Positions 35,311-45,371 are shown, counted from the stretch's first letter. The stretch: DNA of 64,000 bases from Mammaliicoccus vitulinus (GCF_029024305.1 NZ_CP118974.1:186001-250000); one strand, 5' to 3'. The notes: generated by a model not told the origin, from the sequence alone. Numbers and translations are program-made.

Positions 35311-36288
35311 ATGAAATTGAGTATACTTGATCAGTCACCGATATCGCCTAATGAAACTGCTCATGATGCTTTAAAGGGTTCTTTAAATTTAGCTCAGTTA
35401 GGTGAATCTTTAGGTTACGCTAGGTATTGGTTAACAGAACATCATGGTTTATCAAACCTTGCTAGTTCTGCACCAGAAGTATTGTTGGCTTATATTGGCG
35501 CGCATACGAATCATATTAGAATTGGTGCCGGCGCGATATTATTACCACACTATCGACCTTATAAGGTAGCAGAGCTATTTAATACTTTGTCGACACTGTT
35601 TCCAAATCGCGTAGATTTAGGTATCGGTAGAGCGCCTGGTGGTTCTGCGGAAGCGACGAATGCATTATCAACGCAATATTTAAAACAAGTTTGGGCTTTA
35701 CCTGAACTATTAGAAGAATTGCTCATGTTTTTAAAAGATGATTTTCCAGCAGAACATGAGTATAACAAAGTAGCGGTCTTACCTAAGCCTGATGTACAAC
35801 CAACCCCTTGGTTACTCGGTACAAGCGAGAAAAGTGCGTTGCTAGCTGCTAAAAATGGCATGCCTTATGTCTTTGGAGAATTTATGAGCGAGCAAGATGG
35901 AAAAGCGATTGTGCAAAGTTATCGTGAGCATTTTCAACAAAAGAATTCAAATGTGAAGCCTGAAGTGATTGTTACGGTATCTGTTATATGTGCAGAAACT
36001 ACACAAGAAGCGGAAGAACGAGCAGTAAAAAGTTTGATTCCTGCAGTTCAAGGTGATGATAAAGCGCATAAAGTGCTAGAATTCGATCAACTATCTGAAA
36101 GAGAAAAAGAAATGCTATATGAAATGAAGCGCAACATCATTATAGGAAATCCAAATGTAGTTAAAAAAGAACTTCAATCACTCCGAAATAAATATGGTTG
36201 TGAAGAGATTATGATAAGTACGAACACTATTTCTTATGAAGACAGAGTCCAGTCATATCGTTTAATCGCTAAAGCTTTACTAGCATAA
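35311..36288 (+). CDS. LLM-class flavin-dependent oxidoreductase (MsnO8/YvbT type)
   Basis: 325-residue luciferase-like protein of the single-component subgroup often annotated MsnO8 family. Signatures are LSILDQSPIS (residues 3-12), GYARYWLTEHHGLSNLASSAPEVLLAYI (near 36-63), IRIGAGAILLPHYRPYKVAELF (near 70-91), FPNRVDLGIGRAPGG (near 98-112) and PWLLGTSEKSALLAA. It probably uses FMN or F420-like flavin chemistry; the substrate is unknown. ATG 35311 is selected (AAAGG at 35296) over 35302. It is followed by a small membrane ORF and a VOC-domain enzyme on the same strand. Confidence 0.87.
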   Translation: MKLSILDQSPISPNETAHDALKGSLNLAQLGESLGYARYWLTEHHGLSNLASSAPEVLLAYIGAHTNHIRIGAGAILLPHYRPYKVAELFNTLSTLFPNRVDLGIGRAPGGSAEATNALSTQYLKQVWALPELLEELLMFLKDDFPAEHEYNKVAVLPKPDVQPTPWLLGTSEKSALLAAKNGMPYVFGEFMSEQDGKAIVQSYREHFQQKNSNVKPEVIVTVSVICAETTQEAEERAVKSLIPAVQGDDKAHKVLEFDQLSEREKEMLYEMKRNIIIGNPNVVKKELQSLRNKYGCEEIMISTNTISYEDRVQSYRLIAKALLA

Positions 36289-36333
36289 ATGTTTATTCCA
36301 GAAGAATAATATGAAATTAAGGGTGATTTCAAA

Positions 36334-36477
36334 TGATTCTATTGATAGGAAACATCATTATTTCAGTAGGGCTGATTGTAGGTTCAATAATAGAAGAAAC
36401 AGTAAGAGCAAAACGAAAAAAAGAAAAGCAAAATCAGTCGCAATGACATTCATTTCATAGTAGCAAGTGAAAGTTAG
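36334..36477 (+). CDS. Small single-pass membrane protein (47 aa)
   Basis: A short ORF preceded by AAGGGTGAT (36320-36328). It starts MILLIGNIIISVGLIVGSII (a single hydrophobic helix), followed by a very basic segment (RAKRKKKSKISR) that would stay in the cytoplasm. It fills the gap between the LLM and VOC genes and ends 11 bases before the next start. It has coding-like spacing and a site, but no recognised homologue. Confidence 0.5.
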
Positions 36478-36488
36478 GAGAGATACTA

Positions 36489-37010
36489 TTGAGCATTACA
36501 AGAGGTATCAACCATATTGGATTAACAGTTCCGAGTATCGATGAAGCAACAAAATTTTTCAAAGAATCACTAGATGGGAAAATTGCATATGATAGCCAAA
36601 CCGAAATAGATCCTCCAAGAGCAGGAGAATTTGTTGAAAATGTATTAGGACTAGAAGACGGTGCGAAAATTATTAAAAAACGTATGATGGTATTTGGAAA
36701 TGGTCCTAATATTGAAATGTTTGAATTTAAAGATGCAAAACAAAGAGAACCGGTCTTGTTGCAAGATATAGGTTATACACATCTTTCATTTTATGTTGAT
36801 GATTTTGATAAAGCTTTTGAACAAATACAAAAAGCAGGCGGCGTAGCTTTGTCAGAACCACATGAAAATACAAAATATGAAGATACAGAAGGCAATAAGA
36901 CTGTGTACGTTCAAGCACCGTGGGGAAGTTTAATAGAATTACAAACCATACCTTCAGGATTTTATTACCCAGAAAATAGTGAAGCCAGTGTGTTTACACC
37001 AGAAAAATAA
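36489..37010 (+). CDS. VOC-superfamily (glyoxalase/dioxygenase-like) protein
   Basis: A 173-residue single-module vicinal-oxygen-chelate protein. Metal ligands are expected at His in GINHIGLTVP (residue 9), His in GYTHLSFYVDD (near 97) and Glu in WGSLIELQTIP (near 151). The segment IDEATKFFKESLDGKIAYDS is typical of VOC strand-helix units. Reaction unknown (lyase, dioxygenase or resistance binding are all possible). The TTG start follows AGGAGAGAT. It is in line with the LLM gene, so the two may act on the same small molecule. Confidence 0.82.
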   Translation: MSITRGINHIGLTVPSIDEATKFFKESLDGKIAYDSQTEIDPPRAGEFVENVLGLEDGAKIIKKRMMVFGNGPNIEMFEFKDAKQREPVLLQDIGYTHLSFYVDDFDKAFEQIQKAGGVALSEPHENTKYEDTEGNKTVYVQAPWGSLIELQTIPSGFYYPENSEASVFTPEK

Positions 37011-37013
37011 ATA

Positions 37014-37545
37014 GAGCCGTTGAATTTATCAAGTCAGGCACCACATGATAAATAGGACCGTTGAATTTATCAAGTCAGTGCCCACATGATAAATAGAACC
37101 ATTGAATTTATCAAGTCGCGGTCCACATGATAAATAGAGTCGTTGAATTTATCAAGTCGGGCTCCACATGATAAATAGAGCCGTTGAATTTATCAAGTCA
37201 GGCTCCACATGATAAATAGAGCCATTGAATTTATCAAGTCAGGCTCCACATGATAAATAGAGCCATTGAATTTATCAAGTCGAGGTCCACATGATAAATA
37301 GAGTCGTTGAATTTATCAAGTCAGTGCCCACATGATAAATAGAGCCATTGAATTTATCAAGTCAGGCTTCACATGATAAATAGAGTCGTTGAATTTATCA
37401 AGTCAGTGCCCACATGATAAATAGAGCCATTGAATTTATCAAGTCAGGCTTCACATGATAAATAGAGCCGTTGAATTTATCAAGTCGGGCTCCACATGAT
37501 AAATAGAGCCGTTGAATTTATCAAGTCGCGGTCCACATGATAAAT
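37014..37545. repeat. 41-bp tandem repeat array D (13 units)
   Basis: Thirteen uninterrupted units, period 41: TTGAATTTATCAAGTC, about 8 variable bases, CACATGATAAATAGA, then CCG or TCG. Two nested inverted repeats recur: GATAAAT...ATTTATC across unit boundaries and TTATCA...TGATAA within units. Variable 8-mers come from a small set (AGGCTCC, AGTGCCC, GCGGTCC, GGGCTCC, AGGCTTC types) and recur in blocks, so units have been duplicated in pairs. The family is distinct from arrays A-C, and no IS is inserted. Confidence 0.93.
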
Positions 37546-37548
37546 AAG

Positions 37549-37590
37549 AAAGAGCGTAAATTCTTCTATAAATAGGAATTTACGCTCTTT
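37549..37590. terminator. Bidirectional terminator between array D and oatA
   Basis: AAAGAGCGTAAATTC (37549-37563) pairs with GAATTTACGCTCTTT (37576-37590). The stem is very like the one after nptA (61238-61278). Confidence 0.9.
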
Positions 37591-37618
37591 TAATTTTTAC
37601 ATATTAACTTCAAAATTA

Positions 37619-39424
37619 TCAATGTTTCATATGTTTGTTTATTTCTGATACGAGTGCTTGAACGCCTTGGTGTTCTAAATGTACACCGTCATAAGCAAAG
37701 TAATCAGAATGACTTTGTGATGTACTATACCAATCTATTAATTGTACGTTTTTATGAGCATCGGCGGCTTTTGCTAATTTTTCATTTACGCTTTCTTCCC
37801 AGTCTCGAGGAACATGCGTGTTGACTACATAAACTTTAGCATTACCAAATAAGTTAATGAGTTTTGTTAAGTCTTCATAAGAAAAATCACCGTTTGTACC
37901 GAGTTCTAGCACAACTTGTTGATTCTGCTGTTTAAAGTAAGGGTATTTATCATGAACGAGTGGGATAGCATCATATAAATGACGACCTACTTTGCCATCA
38001 ATTAAAGAATTCGGATAATTTTTATGTAGTTCTTCTCCAATATCGACCATTACTGAATCGCCAATAAACAAAGGTACATCTTTATAATCGACTTTCTGAT
38101 GAGCGGATTGTGGATTGTTTATGATGATTTTGGGAACAGGTAAGATCAAGCTTTTATGTGGTGGTTCATTATCTGTAACTGTAAAAGTTGTTTTAACTTC
38201 TTTTTTATCCTCATGTTGTAAAGCATCGTAGTGACCTAATAAAATGACGGTTGAACAGCTTACCAAAATTAAAGCGAAACAACTTCTTATTATAAGTGGT
38301 TTCAACGCGCTTTTTTTAGGTAAGAAATATTTAAAGCCTTGAACTCTAATAGGTACTTCAACATAACGATAAGAGCATTCTGCTAATATCAAAGTTAAGA
38401 TGATTTCAATAACAATAATATAAACAGGTATTTGACCTTGTACGAAGTGTTTATTCATAAATGTTATTACAGGATAATGCCATAAGTATAAACTATACGA
38501 CCTTTGACCAATCCATGAAAATATTCGATTACTCAATACTTTTGCTAAAAATGTACTAGGGTGAACAGCACTTGCAATTGCAGGTAATGTACATAATGAT
38601 ATAAAATAAATGCCTCCAAAATAGAACCAATTATCATTTGATGACACAGTCATTATGAAAAATATTAACAGTGCAATTGAGATAAAACCGAATGATTCTA
38701 TCACGATCTTCAGCGGTAAATGGATTTGCGCTTTAAGTCTAAATGGTGGCCATATGTATGCGAGTAGGACACCTAACAACAAAGTTTGTAACCTAGTATC
38801 CGTGCCAAAATACACTCTTGAATTATCGACATTTGGTTGTGTTATAAGGAACATAGTCAATAAAGAAATAAGAGAACAAACAAAAATGATGAGCAAAAAA
38901 TGTTGCTTCAGTTTCTTAATTCGTAATAATATCAGAAGCGAAATTGGCCAAAAAATATAGAACTGTTCTTCAATTGCTAAGCTCCACAAATGTTTCAGTG
39001 GCATTATTTTAAAGCTATCAAAATAACTGACATCATGAAATATATACCACCAGTTCGATACATAGAACAATGCAGCAATCGCATCTTGTTTAACATTTTT
39101 AATGATATTCGGTTCAAACATTAACGTATATATCAAGACGATACTGATTAAAAACAAGACTGCAGGAAGCAACCTTTTAATGCGCTTTTTCCAAAATTGC
39201 ATCAAATTAATAGAGCCCGTATGCTTGTATTCGTGAATGAGTAAGCTCGTAATCAGATAACCAGAAATGATAAAAAAGGTATCAACACCTAAAAAACCAC
39301 CTGATAACCATTTAGGGTTAAGGTGATAAATAATAATCGCTATAACAGCTAAAGCTCTTAAACCATCCAAACCATGTAGATATCTAGTCTGGTGTTTAGT
39401 GATGTTTTTCTCGTGACCAATCAT
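37619..39424 (-). CDS. oatA: Peptidoglycan O-acetyltransferase OatA
   Basis: Acetylates the C6-OH of muramic acid, giving lysozyme resistance. The N-terminal part is an acyltransferase-3 membrane domain of about 11 helices (GLDGLRALAVIAIIIYHLNP near residues 19-38, GVDTFFIISGYLIT, KRLLPAV). The C-terminal extracellular SGNH domain has the Ser nucleophile in LFIGDSVMVDIGE (near 443-455) and the Asp-His pair in YDGVHLEHQG (near 580-589). ATG 39424 with AAGGAG is chosen, giving 601 residues, against 603 in S. aureus OatA. It is monocistronic. Confidence 0.93.
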   Translation of the reverse strand: MIGHEKNITKHQTRYLHGLDGLRALAVIAIIIYHLNPKWLSGGFLGVDTFFIISGYLITSLLIHEYKHTGSINLMQFWKKRIKRLLPAVLFLISIVLIYTLMFEPNIIKNVKQDAIAALFYVSNWWYIFHDVSYFDSFKIMPLKHLWSLAIEEQFYIFWPISLLILLRIKKLKQHFLLIIFVCSLISLLTMFLITQPNVDNSRVYFGTDTRLQTLLLGVLLAYIWPPFRLKAQIHLPLKIVIESFGFISIALLIFFIMTVSSNDNWFYFGGIYFISLCTLPAIASAVHPSTFLAKVLSNRIFSWIGQRSYSLYLWHYPVITFMNKHFVQGQIPVYIIVIEIILTLILAECSYRYVEVPIRVQGFKYFLPKKSALKPLIIRSCFALILVSCSTVILLGHYDALQHEDKKEVKTTFTVTDNEPPHKSLILPVPKIIINNPQSAHQKVDYKDVPLFIGDSVMVDIGEELHKNYPNSLIDGKVGRHLYDAIPLVHDKYPYFKQQNQQVVLELGTNGDFSYEDLTKLINLFGNAKVYVVNTHVPRDWEESVNEKLAKAADAHKNVQLIDWYSTSQSHSDYFAYDGVHLEHQGVQALVSEINKHMKH

Positions 39425-39503
39425 CTCTCGTTGACTCCTTGATAATTTGTAAAAAATTCCAATCGATAAAATTGTACCATATTTTGACAAAAATATACAT
39501 TAA

Positions 39504-39550
39504 AAGGGATAAAGACAAACAGCTAAAAAACCTGTTCATCTTTATCCCTT
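39504..39550 (-). terminator. Terminator downstream of the 100-residue protein gene
   Basis: AAGGGATAAAGA (39504-39515) pairs with TCTTTATCCCTT (39539-39550), with an inner AACAG/CTGTT. Confidence 0.8.
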
Positions 39551-39568
39551 ATCGTTACGAAAAGTTGT

Positions 39569-39871
39569 CTATCCCATACGTTTAAGCAATTCAGTTTTAA
39601 TAATATTGAGCGCTTCTTTATAATTTTCAGCAGTATGTTCCTGTGCATTTACAATGAGTAAATCAATTAGTTCAGCGTCACTCTTTTGGCTAACCTCGTC
39701 TTCAAATTGAAAAATGTTCTCTTCTGTCTCTTTATGACTCGTGTTCGGTTTAATAATTTGATAGTAACTATCAGCGCCTAATCCACCTTCTTCGATCATT
39801 ACTGAAATTTCTGAGGATCTGTGTTCATTCTGTCGGTTCACTTTTATAAAATGTTTACCTTCAACAGTCAT
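39569..39871 (-). CDS. Conserved small protein of unknown function
   Basis: A 100-residue soluble, acidic protein with an N-terminal beta-rich half (MTVEGKHFIKVNRQ, SSEISVMIEEGGLGADSYYQII) and a C-terminal helical half (DAELIDLLIVNAQEHTAENYKEALNIIKTELLKRMG). The Shine-Dalgarno AAGGAGG lies just upstream on the minus strand. I cannot name a family. It is a single gene between its terminator and the mqo upstream region. Confidence 0.7.
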   Translation of the reverse strand: MTVEGKHFIKVNRQNEHRSSEISVMIEEGGLGADSYYQIIKPNTSHKETEENIFQFEDEVSQKSDAELIDLLIVNAQEHTAENYKEALNIIKTELLKRMG

Positions 39872-40003
39872 TTAAAAAACCTCCTTGATTACTATATATT
39901 AAAACCCAAAATGCCAAAATAAGAGGATACCCCTATTTACTACAAGTGTATTATTACACTAGGGAAAATTCAAATAGAACGCTCAAAAAATGAAGATTAA
40001 AAT

Positions 40004-40018
40004 ATATTAGCGCTTTCA
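40004..40018 (+). promoter_or_regulatory. Possible cre site upstream of mqo
   Basis: ATATTAGCGCTTTCA fits 13 of 15 cre positions. It lies in the 318-base gap before mqo, in which I see nothing else apart from AT-rich promoter-like sequence. Confidence 0.35.
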
Positions 40019-40189
40019 TACCTTGCAATTTACATTTCATAACAGTTGTTTTAATATAAGTTTATACAGTGTTTTTCAAGTGTTTAAAGGTTTTTATATA
40101 TAATAATTAGTTTAATAATGCTTTATTCGAAGAGAGAATAAAGCATTATGTAAGCATATAATGAATTTTACAAAAGAAAGGTGATCACA

Positions 40190-41673
40190 ATGGATAATAA
40201 GCAACCAAAAGAAATTATTTTAATTGGTGCTGGTATTTTAAGTACGACATTTGGTTCTTTTTTGAAAAATGTTGAACCGGATTGGAACATTAAATTATTT
40301 GAAAGATTGGATCAACCGGCTATTGAAAGTTCGAACGAAAAAATAACGCTGGTACTGGTCATGCAGCTTTATGTGAGCTTAACTATACAGTGGATCAAGA
40401 AGATGGTTCTATTGATGTAGAAAAAGCTAAAGAAATAAATGAACAATTTGAAGTTTCTAAACAGTTCTGGTCATACTTAGTTAAGCATAAATCTATCGAA
40501 AATCCTAAAGAATTTATAAGACCATTGCCTCATATTAGTTTTGTAATGGGTATTCGAAATGTAGACTTCTTAAAGCGTCGTTATGATTCATTAAAATCTT
40601 TACCGATGTTTGAAGGTTTAACATACACAGAAGATCATAAAGTTTTAGCGGAATGGATGCCTTTAATGATGCAAGGTCGTAATTCAAACGAACCTCTTGC
40701 TGCTAGTAAAATTGATGAAGGTACAGATGTGAACTTTGGTGAGTTAACACGTAAATTAGTTAAAAACATTGAACAACATGACAATGCACAAGTACACTTC
40801 CGTCATGAAGTTGTAGATTTTAAACAACTAGATAATAGCAAATGGGAAGTGAAAGTACGTAATCTTGTAACAGGAGAAACAGAAACGCACGTTGCAGATT
40901 ACATCTTTATCGGTGCAGGTGGCAATGCGATTCCGTTACTACAAAAAACTAAAATTCCTGAAAGTAAACATCTTGGAGGTTTCCCAATTAGCGGTGCATT
41001 CTTAGTGTGTAACAACCCTAAAGTTGTGCGTGAACATAATGCGAAAGTTTATGGTAAAGAGCCACCTGGCACACCACCAATGACGGTTCCTCACTTAGAC
41101 AGACGCTATATTCAAGGAAAAGAAAGTTTGTTATTTGGCCCATTTGCTGCAATTGGACCTAAATTTTTGAAGAATGGATCTAACTTAGATTTATTCAAAT
41201 CTATTAATAGAAGTAATGTTGTTACAATGTTATCTTCAGGTGTTAAAAATTTATCGCTTGTGAAATATTCAATTCAACAAGTATTACAACGAAAAGAAGA
41301 TCGTATGAAAGAATTACGTCGCTTTGTACCTAATGCTAAAGACGAAGATTGGGATATCCACATCGCAGGTAAACGTGTACAAGTTATTAAAGATAAAGAA
41401 GAACATGGTAGAGGATTTATTCAATTTGGAACAGAAGTTGTGAATTCAGAAGACCATACAGTAATTGCTTTATTAGGAGAATCACCTGGAGCATCTACAT
41501 CTGTATCAGTTGCTTTAGAAGTAATCGAAAAGAACTTCCCGCAGTATATTGAAAGTTGGGAACCAAAAATTAAAGAAATCATTCCTTCATATGGTGAATC
41601 TTTAATCGAAGATACACAATTATTACAAAAGATTCGTAAACAAACAGCAAAAGAACTACAACTAGAAGAATAA
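40190..41673 (+). pseudogene. mqo: Malate (or lactate):quinone oxidoreductase with a -1 nt frameshift
   Basis: FAD-dependent, membrane-associated enzyme that passes electrons from malate to menaquinone. The N-terminal part, [19 protein letters not shown] to [12 protein letters not shown] (40190-about 40335), is in one frame. The rest ([15 protein letters not shown], then PHISFVMGIRN ... GESPGASTSVSVALEV ... IPSYGESLIED) continues in another frame to 41673. The break is in GAACGAAAAAATAACG: six A where seven would restore the expected SNE(K)NNAGTGHAA reading. Start ATG 40190 follows AAAGGTGAT. If the base change is real, only an 80-residue peptide is made. Staphylococci usually carry two paralogues (Mqo, Lqo), so the function may be backed up. 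Confidence 0.85.
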
Positions 41674-41702
41674 CAAGTTATAAAGAAAGAACATATTAAG
41701 AT

Positions 41703-41751
41703 TAGCTATGAAGAAATCTATGCCAATAGACTTCTTCATAGCTATTTTTTT
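41703..41751 (+). terminator. Terminator after mqo
   Basis: A perfect 13-bp stem, TAGCTATGAAGAA (41703-41715) with 41732-41744, followed by T7. Confidence 0.92.
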
Positions 41752-42232
41752 ATGAATAGTCATAAGCTAGATGGCCTTCTTTAATTATCCAACGATTTTG
41801 GTTAAATTTTGCGTCATAATGTTTCATTTATCAAATATTATGAATTTAATATTTTCGTGAAATTATACACCGAATTTCGCTTAGTATCTAGTATCTTTCC
41901 ATAATCATTTATAGGTTTTTTCTATTTATCAACGCTATAAATGTTATATAAATATAATTAAATATTTCCTTAACATTCATCTTACTTTGTCAATTTTTGC
42001 TTGTTATCGAACGATGAATATTTTTAAAAATATTATAACTACAGTATGTGAGGAGGTACTAAGTGTTAGTTGTAAATTTTTAATTTTTGTTATTTAAAAG
42101 ATATTGTTGTATACCTTTTCGCTTTTAATTCATATTTACACTATGTTATATTAAGTTATGTAAGGGCTTACATTATATTAGGGAGGTCTTTTATGTAACG
42201 ATTGTAATAATGAGAGATAAGGGGATAATCGT
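41752..42232. other. Long upstream region of the fad operon
   Basis: About 480 AT-rich bases without a credible ORF. It holds a cre-like palindrome at 42158-42172 and presumably the operon promoter. TTTACA at 42135 is a possible -35 but no matching -10 is certain. The length suggests further regulator sites. Confidence 0.5.
42158..42172 (+). promoter_or_regulatory. cre-like palindrome upstream of fadX
   Basis: ATGTAAGGGCTTACA matches 14 of 15 cre positions (G in place of the central C) and is nearly symmetrical. It lies 60 bases before fadX, fitting glucose repression of fatty-acid use. Confidence 0.6.
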
Positions 42233-43810
42233 ATGCAAATTATGTCGTTCAATGATTTAAAAGATATTGTTAAAAGTGGAGATGTCATAGCACTTGCTGC
42301 ATTATCGGTAAGCAATTTACCTGTTAATGTTTTAAAACATATTGTTAAGGCTCACGATGAATTTGGTAATATTGATGATTTAACGTTTATGTTAGCAAAT
42401 GATATAAGTGATTATCGCGGGGATGGATATGATTTAGATTCATTTGTTAGTAGAGGTATGATTAAACGTCTCATTATGAGCATTATTATTGGGTCACCTA
42501 AAACGATTGGGGCTATTAAAGATAATGAGTTAGAAGCTTACTTTGTGCCACAAGGTTTATTGGCTACCCATTATAGAAATTCATCGAATAAATTTCCAAA
42601 CATGATTTCTAAAATAGGATTACACACTTCTGTGGATCCAAGATACACTGGCGGAAAAGTAAATAATATGACTAAGGAAGAAATTGTTTCATTATTAGAA
42701 ATCAATGGTGAAGAATTTTTACAATATGCATTTCCTAAAGTAGATATTGCTTTGCTTCGTGGTACATACGCTGATAGCGAGGGAAATATTTATATGAACC
42801 ATGAAGCACATTTAGGTGAAGGATATGGTGTTGCTTTAGCTGCTCACCAAAATGGTGGAAAAGTAATTGTGCAAGTAAAAGAAGTTGTACAACATGGTAG
42901 TTTTAAACCAACAGAAGTCTTTATACCTGGAGAACTTGTGGATTATGTATTTATAAATGATGACCCAAAATATCATAGACAAACATTTCAACATTATTAT
43001 AATCCTGCTATATCAGGTGAGTACAAAGTGCTCGATATGCCTGAACCGGCTAATAAATTTAGTATACGTAAAGTGATTTTAAGACGTGCAGCTCAATATT
43101 TAAGTGAAGGTAATGTCGTAAGTATAGGGTTTGGCATTAATAATGAGCTTTCTAATTTATTAGTTGAGGAAAAAGTTGATGACTTAGTGCAATTGAATAT
43201 AGATACTGGTGTGTTTGGTGGCATGATTGGCAGCGGTCAAAATTTCGGTTTGAATTATAACTTAGATGCTAAAATGCGACACGAAATGACTTGGGATTTT
43301 ATTTATAATGGTGGTTTAGATATAGCTTACTTAAGCTTTGCTGAAGTAGATCAGTTTGGCAATGTAAATGTTTCTAAATATGGCGATAGAATGAATGGTT
43401 GTGGGGGTTTCATAGACATCAGCCAAACTGTTAAAAAAATTATATTTTCAGGAACAATGGTAGTCGGAAGTCAGTCTACTTGTAATGATAAAGCATTAGT
43501 TATTGAACAAGAAGGTCACTCTAAAAAGTTTGTGGAACATGTGCATAATATGGACTTCAATGCATCTTATGCAAAAGAATTAGGTCAAGAAATTTATTAT
43601 GTTACAGAACGTGCTGTATTCCAATTAACTGATGAAGGTCTGAAATTGATTGAAATAGCTGCTGGTCTTGATTTGGAAAAAGATATACTCGCAAACATAG
43701 CATTTCAACCAATTATTGATGACGAACTTAAAGTGATAGATCAGAATATTTATCAAGACAATTGGGGAGGATTGCAACAATGTATTAAAGGCAATGGTTC
43801 AAACTATTAA
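42233..43810 (+). CDS. fadX: Acyl-CoA:acetate/3-ketoacid CoA-transferase
   Basis: A 525-residue class I CoA-transferase with fused alpha and beta parts, related to propionate CoA-transferase. It moves CoA between acyl groups, allowing fatty acids or short acids to be activated or released. Signs are SGDVIALAALSVSNLPVNVL near the N terminus, RGTYADSEGNIYMNHEA (near residues 178-194), and the region GFGINNELSNLL with the catalytic Glu expected in the beta part near 330 (NIDTGVFGGMIGSG). It is the first gene of fadX-D-E-B-A, 14 bases before fadD, as in the S. aureus fadXDEBA locus. Confidence 0.9.
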   Translation: MQIMSFNDLKDIVKSGDVIALAALSVSNLPVNVLKHIVKAHDEFGNIDDLTFMLANDISDYRGDGYDLDSFVSRGMIKRLIMSIIIGSPKTIGAIKDNELEAYFVPQGLLATHYRNSSNKFPNMISKIGLHTSVDPRYTGGKVNNMTKEEIVSLLEINGEEFLQYAFPKVDIALLRGTYADSEGNIYMNHEAHLGEGYGVALAAHQNGGKVIVQVKEVVQHGSFKPTEVFIPGELVDYVFINDDPKYHRQTFQHYYNPAISGEYKVLDMPEPANKFSIRKVILRRAAQYLSEGNVVSIGFGINNELSNLLVEEKVDDLVQLNIDTGVFGGMIGSGQNFGLNYNLDAKMRHEMTWDFIYNGGLDIAYLSFAEVDQFGNVNVSKYGDRMNGCGGFIDISQTVKKIIFSGTMVVGSQSTCNDKALVIEQEGHSKKFVEHVHNMDFNASYAKELGQEIYYVTERAVFQLTDEGLKLIEIAAGLDLEKDILANIAFQPIIDDELKVIDQNIYQDNWGGLQQCIKGNGSNY

Positions 43811-43824
43811 GGGGGTAGTTTAAT

Positions 43825-45348
43825 ATGAATTACGATTGGATAAAGACGAGAGCACAATTTGATGAAGAGAAGGCAGCAGTCACCGATCCGTTAAAAGGAA
43901 CGGAGTGGACGTACCAAGATTTAAATATTCGTGCTGAAAACTTAGCGAATCATCTTCAAGAACAAGGTGTTCAAAGAGGAGACGTAGTAGGCATATTTGC
44001 ACCAAATGATGTAGCGGTCATCGATTTATTATTCGCTTCATTTAAAATAGGTGCAGTATACTTTCCGATGAACTGGAGACTGAAACCGAACGAAATTGAA
44101 AGTGTGATTGAAGATTCAGGCGTTAAAATGATATTTTATGCAAATCGACATTTAAGTAGTTTACAAGGTATTGCGGATGATTATTTGCACATGGATATTG
44201 ATTCACCTGAATATGATGAACTTGTACATCCTAGAAATCATAAACCTTTCAAAACGGCCGATGTTGATAGAGATGATTTAGCAGCATTAATGTATACGAG
44301 TGGAACAACTGGTTTACCTAAAGGTGTCATGTTCACATATGAATCGTTTACGACAAATGCTGTTAATACGATTCTAACGTATAAAGTTAATGCAGGTTTT
44401 TCAACAGTTGTATCGTTACCAATGTTTCATGTATTTGGCTTTAATGACTTAGTTATTCCACTATTAATGGCAGGTGGTTCAATTGTATTGCATCGCTATT
44501 TTGAAGGTGAACAGCTCAACGATTTAATGGCTAAATATAAACCGAACTATTTGTCGCTTATACCTACAATGTATTATGCGATGTTAGTTGCACCGAACTT
44601 TAATGTTAAGAACTTTGATAATATAGACTTCCTTATTCAAGGTGGTTCAGCGCCATTACCTGGCGTACAGAAAAAATTCGCTAGCATGGGATTAAATATT
44701 ATTAATGGTTATGGACTAACTGAGGCACCACTTGCGTTAATCAATACGCCTACGAACTCACTTAAAAAGCCGATGAGTATTGGTAAACCTGTTATGTATG
44801 TTGAGTCAAGATTGTTTGATGAAGACTTTAACGATGTGCCGATAGGTGAAATAGGTGAATTAGCAATTAAAGGTAAACAAGTTACACCTGGCTATTGGAA
44901 TAAAAAAGAAGCGACTGAAGAATCGTTTCATGATGGTTACTTCTTAACGGGAGACTTGGCTCGATTAGATGAAGAAGGTGACATCTTTATTGTAGATCGT
45001 AGAAAAGAATTGATTATTACAGGTGGAGAGAACGTATTGCCATCTGAAGTAGAGACGGTTCTTTCAGCTCATCCTCTTATTGCTCAATGTGTTGTTGTAG
45101 GATTTGAAAGTGAGAAGTTTGGCGAAACTGTATCAGCAGCCGTATTGCTAACTGAAAATGATCCTGATTTTGAAGAAAAATTAGATAAACATATGAGAGA
45201 AAGTTTGGCGAGTTACAAAGTGCCGAAAATGTATTTATCAGTTACGAAGATGCCATTAACTTCAACAGCTAAACCTGACAAATTAGAAGTGAAGAAAATG
45301 ATGAATCGAAAAGCTGAACAATTGAAGAAAAAAGACGACTTAGCATAA
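43825..45348 (+). CDS. fadD: Long-chain fatty acid--CoA ligase (acyl-CoA synthetase)
   Basis: A 507-residue ANL-superfamily ligase that activates fatty acids with ATP and CoA. AMP-binding motifs: MYTSGTTGLPKGVM (near residues 155-168), NGYGLTEAP (near 293-301), YFLTGDLARLDEEG (near 373-386), DRRKELIITGGENVLPSEVE (near 391-410), and the C-terminal catalytic Lys in TSTAKPDKLEVKK. The Shine-Dalgarno AAGGGGGTAG lies after fadX. A cre-like site follows it, inside the operon. Confidence 0.93.
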   Translation: MNYDWIKTRAQFDEEKAAVTDPLKGTEWTYQDLNIRAENLANHLQEQGVQRGDVVGIFAPNDVAVIDLLFASFKIGAVYFPMNWRLKPNEIESVIEDSGVKMIFYANRHLSSLQGIADDYLHMDIDSPEYDELVHPRNHKPFKTADVDRDDLAALMYTSGTTGLPKGVMFTYESFTTNAVNTILTYKVNAGFSTVVSLPMFHVFGFNDLVIPLLMAGGSIVLHRYFEGEQLNDLMAKYKPNYLSLIPTMYYAMLVAPNFNVKNFDNIDFLIQGGSAPLPGVQKKFASMGLNIINGYGLTEAPLALINTPTNSLKKPMSIGKPVMYVESRLFDEDFNDVPIGEIGELAIKGKQVTPGYWNKKEATEESFHDGYFLTGDLARLDEEGDIFIVDRRKELIITGGENVLPSEVETVLSAHPLIAQCVVVGFESEKFGETVSAAVLLTENDPDFEEKLDKHMRESLASYKVPKMYLSVTKMPLTSTAKPDKLEVKKMMNRKAEQLKKKDDLA

Positions 45349-45371
45349 TTGCTAAAATTTTTTAGATGATT

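Noticed and set aside
37014..37545. CRISPR array (13 regular repeats with short variable parts)
   Set aside because: Units are contiguous, the variable parts are only about 8 bases drawn from a small recurring set, and no cas genes are present.
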